From assembly GCF_022348085.1 (NCBI RefSeq), contig NZ_JAKRFN010000006.1, positions 62,001 through 126,000 of the forward strand: a DNA stretch of 64,000 nt. The letters are read 5' to 3'. This document shows positions 16,798-25,822 of the stretch, one piece after another. Made by a program: the position numbers and the translations under genes. The DNA comes from Mycobacterium sp. PSTR-4-N. Lineage in GTDB: Bacteria; Actinomycetota; Actinomycetes; Mycobacteriales; Mycobacteriaceae. A model generated the notes under the pieces. That model had not been told where the DNA came from and searched no databases. It was given only the letters and a program-made list of their open reading frames with translations. How positions within the stretch are numbered: position 1 is the stretch's first letter; each line of letters begins with the position of its first letter.

Positions 16798-17562
16798 ATG
16801 GCCAGCCCGCAGGTGGTGACCGGTGACGCGGTCGTCCTCGACATCCAGATCGCCCATTTGCCGGTGCGCGTCGTGTCGACGGTGATCGATGTCGTGGTCG
16901 TGGTCATCTTCTACGTTCTCGGTGTACTGCTGTGGGCATTGACGCTCTCGCAGTGGGATTCCGCGCTCTCCGATGCGGTGCTCATCGTGTTCACCGTGCT
17001 CACCCTGGTGGGGTATCCGTTGATCTTCGAGACCGCGACCCGGGGCAGGTCGCTCGGCAAGATGGCGATGGGGTTGCGCGTGGTTAGCGACGACGGCAGT
17101 CCAGAACGGTTCCGCCAGGCGTTGTTTCGCGCGCTGTCCGGAGTGCTGGAAATCTGGATGCTGACCGGTGGACCCGCGGTGATCTGCAGTCTGGTCTCGC
17201 CGCAGGGCAAGCGGATCGGCGACATCTTCGCCGGCACGGTCGTGATCACCGAACGCGGCCCCCGGATGGCACCGCCCCCGATGATGCCGCCGCAGCTCGC
17301 ACCCTGGGCGTCGGCGCTCGAGCTGTCCGCACTGCGGCCCGAAACCGCCGAGATGGCAAGGCAGTACCTGAGTCGCGCGCACCAGCTCGATCCCCGGGTG
17401 CGCGACGAGATGGCCGGCCGCATCACCGGTGAGGTGGTCGCACAGGTCTCCCCGCCGCCCCCGCCGGGCACGCCGGCCGGCCAGGTGCTCGCCGCGGTGC
17501 TCGCCGAGCGGCATCGCCGGGCCGTGCAGCGCCTGCAGCCGCCCGCGCCGAACCCCTACTGA
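16798..17562 (+). CDS. RDD-domain membrane protein (Rv3695 type)
   Basis: A 254-residue protein with an RDD domain: LPVRVVSTVIDVVVV with the Arg-Asp pair near 23-30, transmembrane segments at about 27-50 and 60-80, and RGRSLGKMAMGLRV. The C-terminal 100 residues are cytoplasmic and Pro-rich. The function is unknown; the family is sometimes linked to transport. It shares a very short divergent promoter space with the SpoIIM-like gene, and its end overlaps the DUF1772 gene by seven bases on the opposite strand. Confidence 0.85.
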   Translation: MASPQVVTGDAVVLDIQIAHLPVRVVSTVIDVVVVVIFYVLGVLLWALTLSQWDSALSDAVLIVFTVLTLVGYPLIFETATRGRSLGKMAMGLRVVSDDGSPERFRQALFRALSGVLEIWMLTGGPAVICSLVSPQGKRIGDIFAGTVVITERGPRMAPPPMMPPQLAPWASALELSALRPETAEMARQYLSRAHQLDPRVRDEMAGRITGEVVAQVSPPPPPGTPAGQVLAAVLAERHRRAVQRLQPPAPNPY

Positions 17563-18026
17563 CGCACCACGCCGACCATCGTCAGCACCGCGGCCACCAG
17601 GCTCGTGACCGTGCGCACGTGATTCCACGAGGTCCAACTCACCAGGTAGGTCTGCCACACATCAGGCGTGGCGGCGGCTGCGTCGAGCCCGTCGTTCAAC
17701 GGCACGTTGGCCACGACCGTGACCACCGCTCCCGCCACCCCGAGCACGGCACCGGCCACGAGCCACCCACGACCGGGCGGCGAGGCCACCACCGCCGTCA
17801 CCCCCATCGCGAGCGCCAGCAGCGCGGCACCGAAGTACGAGAGAAGGAACATCCCACTGGTCTGCGCCGCGCCGTTGATGCCCCTCATCGCCGCGACGGC
17901 GTTCTGCGGGCCGGCGCGGTCGAGGCCGGCCATCACGAATGTCGAGAACACGAGCATCATGCCGCCCGCCGCGGCGCTGGCCAGCGCGGAGGCGGACGAG
18001 ACGACGGTCAGGGCACTGATGGTCAT
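17556..18026 (-). CDS. DUF1772 (anthrone oxygenase-like) membrane protein
   Basis: A 156-residue protein with four transmembrane segments, matching the DUF1772 family, which includes fungal anthrone oxygenases. Typical features are AGLDRAGPQNAVAAMRGIN after the first segment and a C-terminal WNHVRTVTSL. The start is ATG 18026; upstream residues lie in the divergent promoter space. An AraC-type regulator starts 82 bases away on the other strand and is the obvious candidate controller. The substrate cannot be told. Confidence 0.75.
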   Translation of the reverse strand: MTISALTVVSSASALASAAAGGMMLVFSTFVMAGLDRAGPQNAVAAMRGINGAAQTSGMFLLSYFGAALLALAMGVTAVVASPPGRGWLVAGAVLGVAGAVVTVVANVPLNDGLDAAAATPDVWQTYLVSWTSWNHVRTVTSLVAAVLTMVGVVRQ

Positions 18027-18107
18027 GGGGTCCAGTCCACCCGACTTCTGCAAGACGATCCATAGCCGAAACACGCAGAAACATCATCGCGCGTCTACCG
18101 TGACTCC

Positions 18108-19028
18108 ATGGACGCTCTCGCCGGCCTGCTGGACGGTATCCGCGCCCGAGGCGCCTTCGTGCTGCGGATGCGGCTGGACCCGCCGTGGGCGATGCGCGTG
18201 TGCGACGAGGCGCCGTTGACCGTCGTCTGCCAGACGCACGGCCGCGCGGTGATCGTCCCCGCCGACTGCCGGCCGATCGACCTGACCGCCGGCCACCTGG
18301 CACTGACCCGCGGCACGCAGCCCTACGTCTTCGCCGACGACGCCGACACCCGGCCGACGATCGTCATCCATCCCGGCCAGCTCTGCACGACGGTGTCCGG
18401 GGACGACCTGCGTTTCGAGATGTCGCTGGGGGTGCGCACGTGGGGCAACAGTGGCACCGGCGCCTGCCGGTCGGTGATCGGAGCCTACGAGGGCCACAGC
18501 ATGGTCAGCGCCCGACTGCTCGACGCGTTGCCACCGGTGGCCGTGGTGGCCGCCGACGCGTCGCTGGTGACGTTGCTCTCGGACGAGGCCGGACGCGACG
18601 GGCCCGGCCAGGAAGCGTATCTGGACCGGCTGCTCGATCTCCTGCTGATCTCCGCGGTTCGCACCTGGTTCGACCGCAGCGACGCAGCGCCGACGTGGTG
18701 GCGGGCCGAGCATGACGCGATGATCGGGCCCGCCCTGAAATTGATGTACCGCAACCCTTCTCACCCCTGGACGGTCGCGCGATTGGCCACCGCGGTCGGG
18801 AGTTCACGGGCTGCGTTCGCCCGCCGGTTCACCGATCTGGTCGGCGAGCCACCGATGGCGTTTCTGACCGGGTGGCGGCTCGCACTGGCCGCCGATCTGC
18901 TGCGCTCCGGCGCCACGGTCGCCGCGGTGGCCCACCAGGTCGGCTACGGCAGCCCGTTCGCGCTGAGCACCGCGTTCAAGCGCGTGCACGGTGTGAGCCC
19001 GCAGCAGCACCGCGCGGCCGCGAGCTGA
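18108..19028 (+). CDS. AraC-family transcriptional regulator
   Basis: A 306-residue regulator with an N-terminal cupin-type sensing domain (about 1-190) and a C-terminal double helix-turn-helix (about 205-300), with HPWTVARLATAVGSSRAAF as the first helix pair and VGYGSPFALSTAFKR as the conserved second. It is divergent from the DUF1772 gene, a layout often found for a regulator and its target. The ligand is unknown. Confidence 0.88.
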   Translation: MDALAGLLDGIRARGAFVLRMRLDPPWAMRVCDEAPLTVVCQTHGRAVIVPADCRPIDLTAGHLALTRGTQPYVFADDADTRPTIVIHPGQLCTTVSGDDLRFEMSLGVRTWGNSGTGACRSVIGAYEGHSMVSARLLDALPPVAVVAADASLVTLLSDEAGRDGPGQEAYLDRLLDLLLISAVRTWFDRSDAAPTWWRAEHDAMIGPALKLMYRNPSHPWTVARLATAVGSSRAAFARRFTDLVGEPPMAFLTGWRLALAADLLRSGATVAAVAHQVGYGSPFALSTAFKRVHGVSPQQHRAAAS

Positions 19029-19029
19029 C

Positions 19030-20346
19030 TCAGCCAGGGATCCAGTTGCCGTGGAATCCGTGGGGAACCCGTTGCGGCAGTCCAATTCTCGCGATCGGCT
19101 GACCGGTGAAGTCGGCGGCGTCGATGATGACCAGATCACTGCCGTCTCGCTCGGCGTCGTACACATAGGCCAGGTACCAACCGCTGCTCTCGTCGGCCGG
19201 ACCGTCGGCGGGCACGAACACCGCCTCGCCCGGACCTCCGGGTGAGGCTGCGGTGCCGAATCGGTGCTCCTGCGCGGCGCCGGTGACGAGGTCGTGACGG
19301 ACCAGGCTCGCCCCGGCCACCGTCACCGAGTACCGGGCCGGCAGCGTCACCAGCCGGTCGTCGATCCGCGGGAACTCCACGGCCCTGTCGTCGAGCTGCG
19401 CCTCGGTGACGGTGCCGCGCAGCATGTCGATCGTCCACGTCCACATCACCGCCTTCGGCCCGAAATCACTGCTCTCGCGCCATAATTCGGCATATCTCAC
19501 CGCTTGCAGGACCAGTCCGTCGGCGGTGTCGTGGGCGTTGACGACGTGGAACACGTAGCACGGGTCGATGTCGAACCACCGGATCGGACCGAACGGATCG
19601 TCACGCCGCAGGACACCCAACCGAGCTCCGTAATCGTCGTCCCAGCGGAACGGCATACTGCCCCGCATCGCCGCTTCCAGATTGAACACCACCGGAAGAT
19701 CCATGAAGACAACGTGATCGGCGGTCAACGCGAAGTCGTGCATCATCGTCATCGCGGGCACCTCGACGGGGCGGTTGATCACCAGGTCACCGGAGGCGTC
19801 GGCACGGTGGTAGGTCACGTTGGGGCCGAGCAGATTTCCGTAGCCGAAGAAGTGGAGTTCGCCGGTGGTCGGGCAGATCTTCGGGTGGGCGGTCATCGCG
19901 TCGACGAGCTTGCCGCCGAAGTCGTAGGCGCCGACGGTGCGCAGGTCGTTGGTGATCTCGTAGGGCAGGGAGGATTCCACGAGCGCCAGAGTCTTGCCCG
20001 CGTGGTTGACGACGTGGGTGTTGGCGACGCTGGAGCGCAGGTTGCGGCTGCCGTCGGGGTTGTAGACGCCGAACGGCTCCTCGAAGCTCTCGGTGCGCAC
20101 CCAGCGGTTGCGATACCAGGCCGCCCGGCCGCCTTCGATGCGCACACCGTGCACCATGCCGTCCCCGGTGAACCAGTGCCCGCCGTCGGCGCGCGGGTTG
20201 GGGCCGTTGCGCAGGTACCAGCCCGTCAGCTCAGGGGGAATGGCGCCCTCGACGGGCAGGTCGAAAGCGGTGAGTTCGTCGGGCACGGGCGCGTAGTTGC
20301 CGGTGCGGAACACGTCGACGGGCGCCTCGCTGTCGGTGTCGGTCAT
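19030..20346 (-). CDS. Carotenoid cleavage oxygenase family protein
   Basis: A 438-residue seven-bladed propeller dioxygenase. The four iron-binding histidines of the family are present: H154 (TAHPK), H203 (MMHDF), H267 (VFHVVNAHD) and H432 (GFHGNW). The N-terminal YLRNGPNPR is also diagnostic. Enzymes of this family cleave double bonds of carotenoids or stilbenes using oxygen. The start is ATG 20346, because the long frame upstream covers the PadR promoter. It is convergent with the AraC gene and divergent from a PadR-type regulator. The substrate is not predictable, and no carotenoid synthesis gene is nearby. Confidence 0.9.
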   Translation of the reverse strand: MTDTDSEAPVDVFRTGNYAPVPDELTAFDLPVEGAIPPELTGWYLRNGPNPRADGGHWFTGDGMVHGVRIEGGRAAWYRNRWVRTESFEEPFGVYNPDGSRNLRSSVANTHVVNHAGKTLALVESSLPYEITNDLRTVGAYDFGGKLVDAMTAHPKICPTTGELHFFGYGNLLGPNVTYHRADASGDLVINRPVEVPAMTMMHDFALTADHVVFMDLPVVFNLEAAMRGSMPFRWDDDYGARLGVLRRDDPFGPIRWFDIDPCYVFHVVNAHDTADGLVLQAVRYAELWRESSDFGPKAVMWTWTIDMLRGTVTEAQLDDRAVEFPRIDDRLVTLPARYSVTVAGASLVRHDLVTGAAQEHRFGTAASPGGPGEAVFVPADGPADESSGWYLAYVYDAERDGSDLVIIDAADFTGQPIARIGLPQRVPHGFHGNWIPG

Positions 20347-20392
20347 CCGACCAGCCTGCCACCTCATCTCAGAAAGTGACCGTTGCATCGCG

Positions 20393-20454
20393 ATAGTTTC
20401 CGATATATCGTCAATGCATCGGAGCGCACCACCGCGCTCCCCACGACGTAAGGA
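20393..20454 (+). promoter_or_regulatory. PadR promoter region with CGATATATCG palindrome and ribosome site
   Basis: The perfect 10-base palindrome CGATATATCG (20401-20410) lies 50 bases before the PadR start, in the space shared with the carotenoid oxygenase gene. TCCGAT and ATCGGA also frame this region. PadR proteins usually bind such AT-centred palindromes near their own promoters, so an autoregulatory operator is likely. AAGGA at 20450-20454 is the ribosome site. Confidence 0.5.
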
Positions 20455-20460
20455 CACGAC

Positions 20461-21183
20461 ATGAACACCCCATTCACCCCTCCCGAGCCCGGCCCGAGTT
20501 TCGGTCCTGATTTCGGGTTCCGTCCCCACGACCGCCGCGCGCTGCACGAGCATCGGCGCCAGGCGCGACGCGAGTTCCGTGACCACCTCCGCGAGCACGT
20601 GCGTGATCACCGGGGCCAGGCCGGCTTCGGATTCGGCCCCTTCGCCCCCGGCCCCGGGTTCGGCCCGGGCTTCGGCCCGGGTTTCGGTCCGGGGCCGTTC
20701 GGCTTCGGCGCCGGCGGGCGCGGCGGCGGACGCCGCGGTGGCGGTCGCGGCCGACGCGGCGATGTGCGCGCGGCGATCCTCGCTCTGCTCGCGGAGCGGC
20801 CGATGCACGGCTACGAGATGATCCAGGAGATCGACGCGCGCAGCCAGCAACTGTGGAAGCCGAGCCCCGGTTCGGTGTATCCCACGCTGCAGCTGCTGGT
20901 CGACGAAGGTCTACTGGTGGCGACCGAGAGCGAAGGCAGCAAGAAGCTCTTCGAGCTGACCGACGAGGGTCGCGCGGCCGCCGAGAAGATCGAGACCCCG
21001 CCGTGGGACGAGATCACCTCGGGTGCCGATCCGGCCGCGATGGGCCTGCGCACCGCCATCGGCCAGCTGATGGGCGCGGTCGCGCAGTCAGCGCACGCCG
21101 CCACCGGTGAGCAGCAGCAGCGCATCGTCGAGATCGTCAACAATGCGCGCCGGGAGATCTATCAGGTCCTCAGCGAGGACTGA
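20461..21183 (+). CDS. PadR-family transcriptional regulator with Gly-rich linker
   Basis: A 240-residue regulator. Residues 1-100 are charged and then Gly/Phe/Pro-rich (repeats of FGPG and GRGGG). The winged-helix PadR domain spans about 100-180, with ILALLAERPMHGYEMIQEI and SPGSVYPTLQLLVDEGLL as signatures. The C-terminus is helical. The preceding AAGGA and the palindrome at 20401-20410 support the start and autoregulation. Whether it also controls the divergent carotenoid oxygenase is inference. The long Gly-rich N-terminal extension is unusual for PadR proteins but occurs in actinobacteria. Confidence 0.88.
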   Translation: MNTPFTPPEPGPSFGPDFGFRPHDRRALHEHRRQARREFRDHLREHVRDHRGQAGFGFGPFAPGPGFGPGFGPGFGPGPFGFGAGGRGGGRRGGGRGRRGDVRAAILALLAERPMHGYEMIQEIDARSQQLWKPSPGSVYPTLQLLVDEGLLVATESEGSKKLFELTDEGRAAAEKIETPPWDEITSGADPAAMGLRTAIGQLMGAVAQSAHAATGEQQQRIVEIVNNARREIYQVLSED

Positions 21184-21203
21184 GCGCGCCATCTGAGTGC
21201 CGA

Positions 21204-21251
21204 GACCGGCGCGGTTTCTTTCCCGAACTCGGGATGAAACCGCGCCGGTTC
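21204..21251. terminator. Intergenic palindrome after padR gene
   Basis: ACCGGCGCGGTTTC (21205-21218) pairs perfectly with 21236-21249; the loop contains a nested CCCG/CGGG. Imperfect pairing extends outwards. There is no T-run. It probably ends padR transcription, or is a small repeat related to the one at 56645. Confidence 0.6.
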
Positions 21252-21267
21252 TGCGTCACTAGTCACC

Positions 21268-22140
21268 ATGCAGACTTTCAGCCTCGCCCACCACGTCGTC
21301 GGCCGCGTCGGATTCGGTGCCATGCAGCTGCCCGGACCGGGCGTGATGGGCCCGCCCCGGGACCACGACGAGGCGATCAGAGTCCTCAGACGCGCCTTGG
21401 AACTGGGCATCAACCACATCGACACCGCCGAGTTCTACGGTCCGAAGGTCGCCAACGAGCTGATCCGCGAGGCGTTGCACCCGTACCCGGAGAACCTGGC
21501 CCTGGTCAGCAAGGTCGGCGCGCGCCGCGACGAGGCGGGCAACTGGAACTCTGCCCAGCAGCCCGACGAGCTGCGTGCCGACATCGAGCAGAATCTCGAG
21601 ACCCTGGGCACCGACCGCATCGCGGCGGTCAACCTGCGCATCCACTCCGGGGATCCCAACAGCGTCGGACCGGTCGACGCCGAGCTGTTCCCCCGCCAGC
21701 TCGACGCGATGATCGCCGCCCGCGACGAGGGCCTGATCGAGGGCATCGGGTTGAGCAGCGTGTCCGAAGAGCACCTGCGGATCGCGTTGGACAAGACCGA
21801 CATCGTCACCGTGCAGAACGCCTACAACCTCGTCGACCGCACGTCCCAGCCGCTGCTCGACCTGTGCACCGAACGGGGCATCTCGTTCGTACCGTTCTTC
21901 CCGCTGGGGTCGGCTTTCACCGCCGACAACCCCGTGCTCGGGCATCCCGCGGTGCGGGCCGAAGCGGAGAAGCTGGGCCGCACCCCGGCGCAGATCGCAT
22001 TGGCCTGGACGCTGAGCGTCGCCCCCAACGTTCTGCTGATCCCGGGGACTTCGTCGGTGGCGCACCTGGAGGAGAACACCGCGGTCGCCGACATCGAGCT
22101 CGACGAGGAGACCAAGCAGGCGCTCGACGCCGCCGTGTGA
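21268..22140 (+). CDS. Aldo/keto reductase
   Basis: A 290-residue NADPH-dependent TIM-barrel oxidoreductase. The catalytic set is visible as D52 and Y57 in IDTAEFYG and K82 in SKVGARR, with H in NLRIHSGD. The C-terminal VLLIPGTSSVAHLEEN is the cofactor-binding region. Reactions of this group are carbonyl reductions with broad substrate range. It stands alone between padR and prfC, both on the same strand. The substrate is unknown. Confidence 0.88.
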   Translation: MQTFSLAHHVVGRVGFGAMQLPGPGVMGPPRDHDEAIRVLRRALELGINHIDTAEFYGPKVANELIREALHPYPENLALVSKVGARRDEAGNWNSAQQPDELRADIEQNLETLGTDRIAAVNLRIHSGDPNSVGPVDAELFPRQLDAMIAARDEGLIEGIGLSSVSEEHLRIALDKTDIVTVQNAYNLVDRTSQPLLDLCTERGISFVPFFPLGSAFTADNPVLGHPAVRAEAEKLGRTPAQIALAWTLSVAPNVLLIPGTSSVAHLEENTAVADIELDEETKQALDAAV

Positions 22141-22195
22141 GGCCGGGCCGGGGATTCTTCGTTTCGCCGCCGGCGGCAATACCATCGACGTCATC

Positions 22196-23818
22196 ATGAC
22201 GACCAGTACCGCCGGGTCTCGACCCGACCAGTTGTCGGCGGAGGCGCAGCGCAGACGGACCTTCGCCGTCATCAGTCACCCCGACGCCGGCAAGTCCACC
22301 CTGACCGAAGCGCTGGTTCTGCACGCCAAAGCCATCACCGAGGCCGGTGCCATCCACGGCAAGGCCGGCCGCCGCTCCACCGTCTCGGACTGGATGGAGA
22401 TGGAGAAGGCACGCGGCATCTCGATCACCTCGACGGCGCTGCAGTTCCCCTACGTCACCAAGACCGGGGACACCTGCGTGATCAACCTGCTCGACACCCC
22501 GGGCCACGCCGACTTCTCCGAGGACACCTACCGCGTGCTGACCGCCGTCGACTCGGCGGTCATGCTGATCGACGCGGCCAAGGGTCTGGAACCGCAGACA
22601 CTCAAGCTGTTCCAGGTGTGCCGTCACCGCCGCATCCCGATCATCACGGTGATCAACAAGTGGGACCGTCCGGGCCGGCACGCACTGGAGTTGATCGACG
22701 AGATCCAGACCCGCATCGGACTCAAGCCGACGCCGCTGACATGGCCCGTCGGCATCGCCGGCGACTTCAAGGGTGTCTTGGACCGGCGCACCGGTACCTA
22801 CATTCGCTTCACCCGGACCGCGGGCGGCGCGACCGCCGCGCCTGAGGAGCACATCGCCGCCGAGCAGGCGCACGACGCCGCGGGCGTGGACTGGGACACC
22901 GCGGTCGAGGAGTCGGAGCTGCTCAGTGCCGACGACGCCGATTTCGATCCCGAGACCTTCCGGGACTGCACGTCGAGCCCGGTGCTGTTCACCTCCGCGG
23001 CCCTCAATTTCGGGGTGAACCAGCTACTCGACGTGCTGTCCGAACTCGCCCCGCCACCGGCGGGCGCGCTCGACGCCGACGGCAACCGGCGCGAGGCGAC
23101 GGCCCCGTTCAGCGCGTTCGTGTTCAAGGTGCAGGCCGGCATGGATTCGGCGCACCGGGACCGGATCGCTTATGCGCGAGTGTGTTCGGGCACCTTCGAA
23201 CGCGGTGACGTGCTCACCCACGCGTCGACGGGCAAGCCGTTCGTCACCAAGTACGCGCAGACGGTGTTCGGTCAGCAGCGCTCCACGCTGGACACCGCGT
23301 GGCCCGGCGATGTCATCGGTCTCGCGAACGCTCAAGCCCTGCGCCCCGGCGACACGCTGTATTCCGAAGTGCCCGTGGTGTATCCGCCGATTCCGAGCTT
23401 CTCCCCCGAATATTTCTCGGTCGCGCGCGGCAAGGATCCGAGCAAGCACAAGCAGTTCCGCAAAGGCATCGAGCAGCTGGACCAGGAGGGCGTGGTGCAG
23501 GTGCTGCGCTCGGACCGGCGCGGCGAGCAGGCGCCGGTGCTCGCCGCGGTCGGGCCGATGCAGTTCGAGGTGGCAAGCCACCGGATGGCCGCCGAATTCG
23601 GCGCCCCGATCACGCTGGAACCGTTGAGCTACACGGTCGCTCGAATCACCGACGACGAGGGCGCCGAGGTGCTGCAGAAGCTGGCCTCGGTCGAGGTGTT
23701 CACCCGCACCGACGGCGTTCTGCTGGCGGTGTTCTCCACGAAGTGGCGGCTGGAGAACGTGGCGCGGGAGAACCCGGACGTCACGCTGCGCTCGCTGGTC
23801 GCGGCCGGCGACAACTAG
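22196..23818 (+). CDS. prfC: Peptide chain release factor 3
   Basis: A 540-residue translational GTPase that recycles class I release factors from the ribosome. The G1 loop is ISHPDAGKST near 26-35, the G2/switch region RGISITSTALQF, G3 DTPGHADF and G4 NKWDR. The domain order and the RF3-specific length (about 530) separate it from EF-G. The start is ATG 22196. It is convergent with glpK, with only five bases between the stops and no visible terminator. Confidence 0.95.
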   Translation: MTTSTAGSRPDQLSAEAQRRRTFAVISHPDAGKSTLTEALVLHAKAITEAGAIHGKAGRRSTVSDWMEMEKARGISITSTALQFPYVTKTGDTCVINLLDTPGHADFSEDTYRVLTAVDSAVMLIDAAKGLEPQTLKLFQVCRHRRIPIITVINKWDRPGRHALELIDEIQTRIGLKPTPLTWPVGIAGDFKGVLDRRTGTYIRFTRTAGGATAAPEEHIAAEQAHDAAGVDWDTAVEESELLSADDADFDPETFRDCTSSPVLFTSAALNFGVNQLLDVLSELAPPPAGALDADGNRREATAPFSAFVFKVQAGMDSAHRDRIAYARVCSGTFERGDVLTHASTGKPFVTKYAQTVFGQQRSTLDTAWPGDVIGLANAQALRPGDTLYSEVPVVYPPIPSFSPEYFSVARGKDPSKHKQFRKGIEQLDQEGVVQVLRSDRRGEQAPVLAAVGPMQFEVASHRMAAEFGAPITLEPLSYTVARITDDEGAEVLQKLASVEVFTRTDGVLLAVFSTKWRLENVARENPDVTLRSLVAAGDN

Positions 23819-23823
23819 CGCAG

Positions 23824-25341
23824 CTAGTCCACGTCCACCCAGTCCAGTGTGCGCGAGACGGCCTTCTGCCAGCCCGCGTATCCCTCGGTGCGCTGGTCGT
23901 CGGACCAGTCCGGCGACCAGCGCTTGTCCTCTTGCCAATTCGCGCGCAGGTCGTCGGCGCCGTCCCAGAACCCGACGCCCAGCCCGGCGGCATAGGCCGC
24001 GCCCAGCGCGGTGGTCTCGGCGACGACGGGCTTGACGACGTCGACGCCGAGCACGTCGGCCTGGATCTGCATGCACAGGTCGTTGGCCGTGATGCCGCCG
24101 TCGACCTTGAGTACCTCGAGGTGCACGCCGGAGTCGGCCTCCATCGCGTCGACGACGTCGCGGCTCTGGTAGCAGATCGCCTCGAGCGTCGCGCGCGCCA
24201 CATGTGCGTTGGTGTTGTAGCGGGAGAGCCCGACGATCGCGCCGCGCGCATCCGAACGCCAGTACGGCGCGAAGAGACCCGAGAACGCCGGCACGAAGTA
24301 CACGCCACCGTTGTCTTCGACTTGACGGGCGAGAGACTCGCTCTGCGAGGCGCCGCTGATGATGCCGAGTTGGTCGCGCAGCCACTGCACGGCCGAACCG
24401 GTCACCGCGATCGAACCCTCCAGGGCGTACACGGGTTTCGAGTCACCGAACTGGTAGCAGACCGTGGTCAGTAGCCCGTTGTCGGAGCGGACGATCTTCT
24501 CCCCGGTGTTGAGGAGCAGGAAATTGCCTGTGCCATAGGTGTTCTTGGCTTCGCCTTCGGCGAGGCAGACCTGCCCGACCATCGCCGCCTGCTGGTCGCC
24601 CAGGATGCCGGTGATCGGGATCTCGCCGTCGGCCGGGCCGGTGTCACGGGTGGTGCCGAACGGTTCGGTCACCGACGACGGCCGGATCTCGGGCAGCATC
24701 TGACGCGGAATCCCGAAGAACGACAGCAACTCGTCGTCCCAGTCGAGTGTCTCCAGGTTCATCAGCATCGTGCGACTGGCGTTGGTGACGTCGGTGACGT
24801 GCACTCCGCCGCGGTGCCCACCGGTGAGGTTCCACAGCACCCAGGTGTCCGTGGTGCCGAAGATCGCGTCGCCCTTCTCGGCGTCCTCCCGCACCCCGTC
24901 GACGTTGTCGAGGATCCACTGCACCTTGCCGCCGGCGAAGTAGGTGGCCGGCGGCAGCCCGGCCTTGCGGCGGATGATGTCACCGCGCTCGTCGCGGTCC
25001 ATGGCCGAGGCGATGCGGTCGGTCCGGGTGTCCTGCCAGACGATCGCATTGTGGTAAGGCCGTCCTGTTTTGCGGTTCCAGACCAGTGAGGTCTCACGCT
25101 GGTTGGTGATCCCGAGCGCCGCGAGGTCGCCGGTCGACAGGTTCGTCTTGTTCAGTGCCGTCGCCAGCACCGAGCCGGTGCGCTCCCAGATCTCCACGGG
25201 GTTGTGTTCGACCCAGCCGGCCCGGGGCAGGATCTGTTCGTGTTCGAGTTGGTGACGACCCACCTCGGCGCCGTCATGGTCGAAGATCATGCACCGGGTG
25301 CTGGTGGTGCCCTGGTCGATTGCAGCGACGAAGTCGGCCAT
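23824..25341 (-). CDS. glpK: Glycerol kinase
   Basis: A 505-residue FGGY-family kinase that phosphorylates glycerol to glycerol-3-phosphate in the cytosol. The N-terminal phosphate loop is [11 protein letters not shown], with GITNQRET and the substrate-binding WQDTRT following; [15 protein letters not shown] and [15 protein letters not shown] are the C-terminal signatures. The start is ATG 25341; six more upstream codons are open but overlap a palindrome. It corresponds to Rv3696c. No glpF or glpD is adjacent, but a dihydroxyacetone kinase lies at 58.8 kb. Confidence 0.96.
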   Translation of the reverse strand: MADFVAAIDQGTTSTRCMIFDHDGAEVGRHQLEHEQILPRAGWVEHNPVEIWERTGSVLATALNKTNLSTGDLAALGITNQRETSLVWNRKTGRPYHNAIVWQDTRTDRIASAMDRDERGDIIRRKAGLPPATYFAGGKVQWILDNVDGVREDAEKGDAIFGTTDTWVLWNLTGGHRGGVHVTDVTNASRTMLMNLETLDWDDELLSFFGIPRQMLPEIRPSSVTEPFGTTRDTGPADGEIPITGILGDQQAAMVGQVCLAEGEAKNTYGTGNFLLLNTGEKIVRSDNGLLTTVCYQFGDSKPVYALEGSIAVTGSAVQWLRDQLGIISGASQSESLARQVEDNGGVYFVPAFSGLFAPYWRSDARGAIVGLSRYNTNAHVARATLEAICYQSRDVVDAMEADSGVHLEVLKVDGGITANDLCMQIQADVLGVDVVKPVVAETTALGAAYAAGLGVGFWDGADDLRANWQEDKRWSPDWSDDQRTEGYAGWQKAVSRTLDWVDVD

Positions 25342-25342
25342 C

Positions 25343-25357
25343 GGTCCATGATGGACC
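25343..25357. promoter_or_regulatory. 15-base palindrome abutting glpK start
   Basis: GGTCCAT-G-ATGGACC is a perfect 7+1+7 inverted repeat one base upstream of the glpK ATG. A repressor bound here would block transcription or ribosome access. No known consensus was matched. Confidence 0.35.
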
Positions 25358-25424
25358 ACCAGACCGAGCTGATCGACCGAACGCCCCGCCGGGTCGCGCT
25401 AGAGTGCGAAGACGCGACGGAAAG

Positions 25425-25796
25425 GTGCCGCTCATCAACGCTCGATCCCGCCGCTACGGTTTCGCCGGTCTCATCGCCACCGCTGCGGCCGCGCCGCTCC
25501 TGTTCAGCGGGCCCGCGCTCGCTCAGCCCGCTCCCCCACCCGCCGATCCCCGGGCCGGGTGCGAGTCTCCCGAGTACGGCGGCGTCTTCGTGCCCGTGAC
25601 CGCGACCCGTGCCGAATGCCAGTACATCATCGCAGGCAGCTTCTACTACGACGATTACGACAACGGCGTCTACACCGGCACGCTCGTGTACCGCGACGGC
25701 GCGAAGGTTCCCACGGAGCGCCCGCAGATGCCCGAACTGTTCACCATGCCCGGTGGCGGCCTGCCGCCTGTCGTGCCGTTCCAGGTGGGGCCCTGA
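25425..25796 (+). CDS. Small secreted protein
   Basis: A 123-residue protein with a clear export signal: basic NARSRRYG, a hydrophobic core of about 15 residues, and a likely cleavage after PALA near residue 33. The mature part is Pro-rich and then Tyr/Asp-rich (SFYYDDYDNGVYTG), with only two cysteines, which could form one disulfide. The start is GTG 25425 after a weak purine-rich site. It is divergent from glpK and followed on the same strand by a methyltransferase. I do not recognise the family. Confidence 0.65.
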   Translation: MPLINARSRRYGFAGLIATAAAAPLLFSGPALAQPAPPPADPRAGCESPEYGGVFVPVTATRAECQYIIAGSFYYDDYDNGVYTGTLVYRDGAKVPTERPQMPELFTMPGGGLPPVVPFQVGP

Positions 25797-25822
25797 ACCG
25801 CCCCGCCCCGCCGGCGGGCCTG

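Noticed and set aside
20347..20850. Upstream extension of the carotenoid oxygenase frame
   Set aside because: It overlaps the PadR gene antisense and its promoter; similarity to the family starts at ATG 20346.
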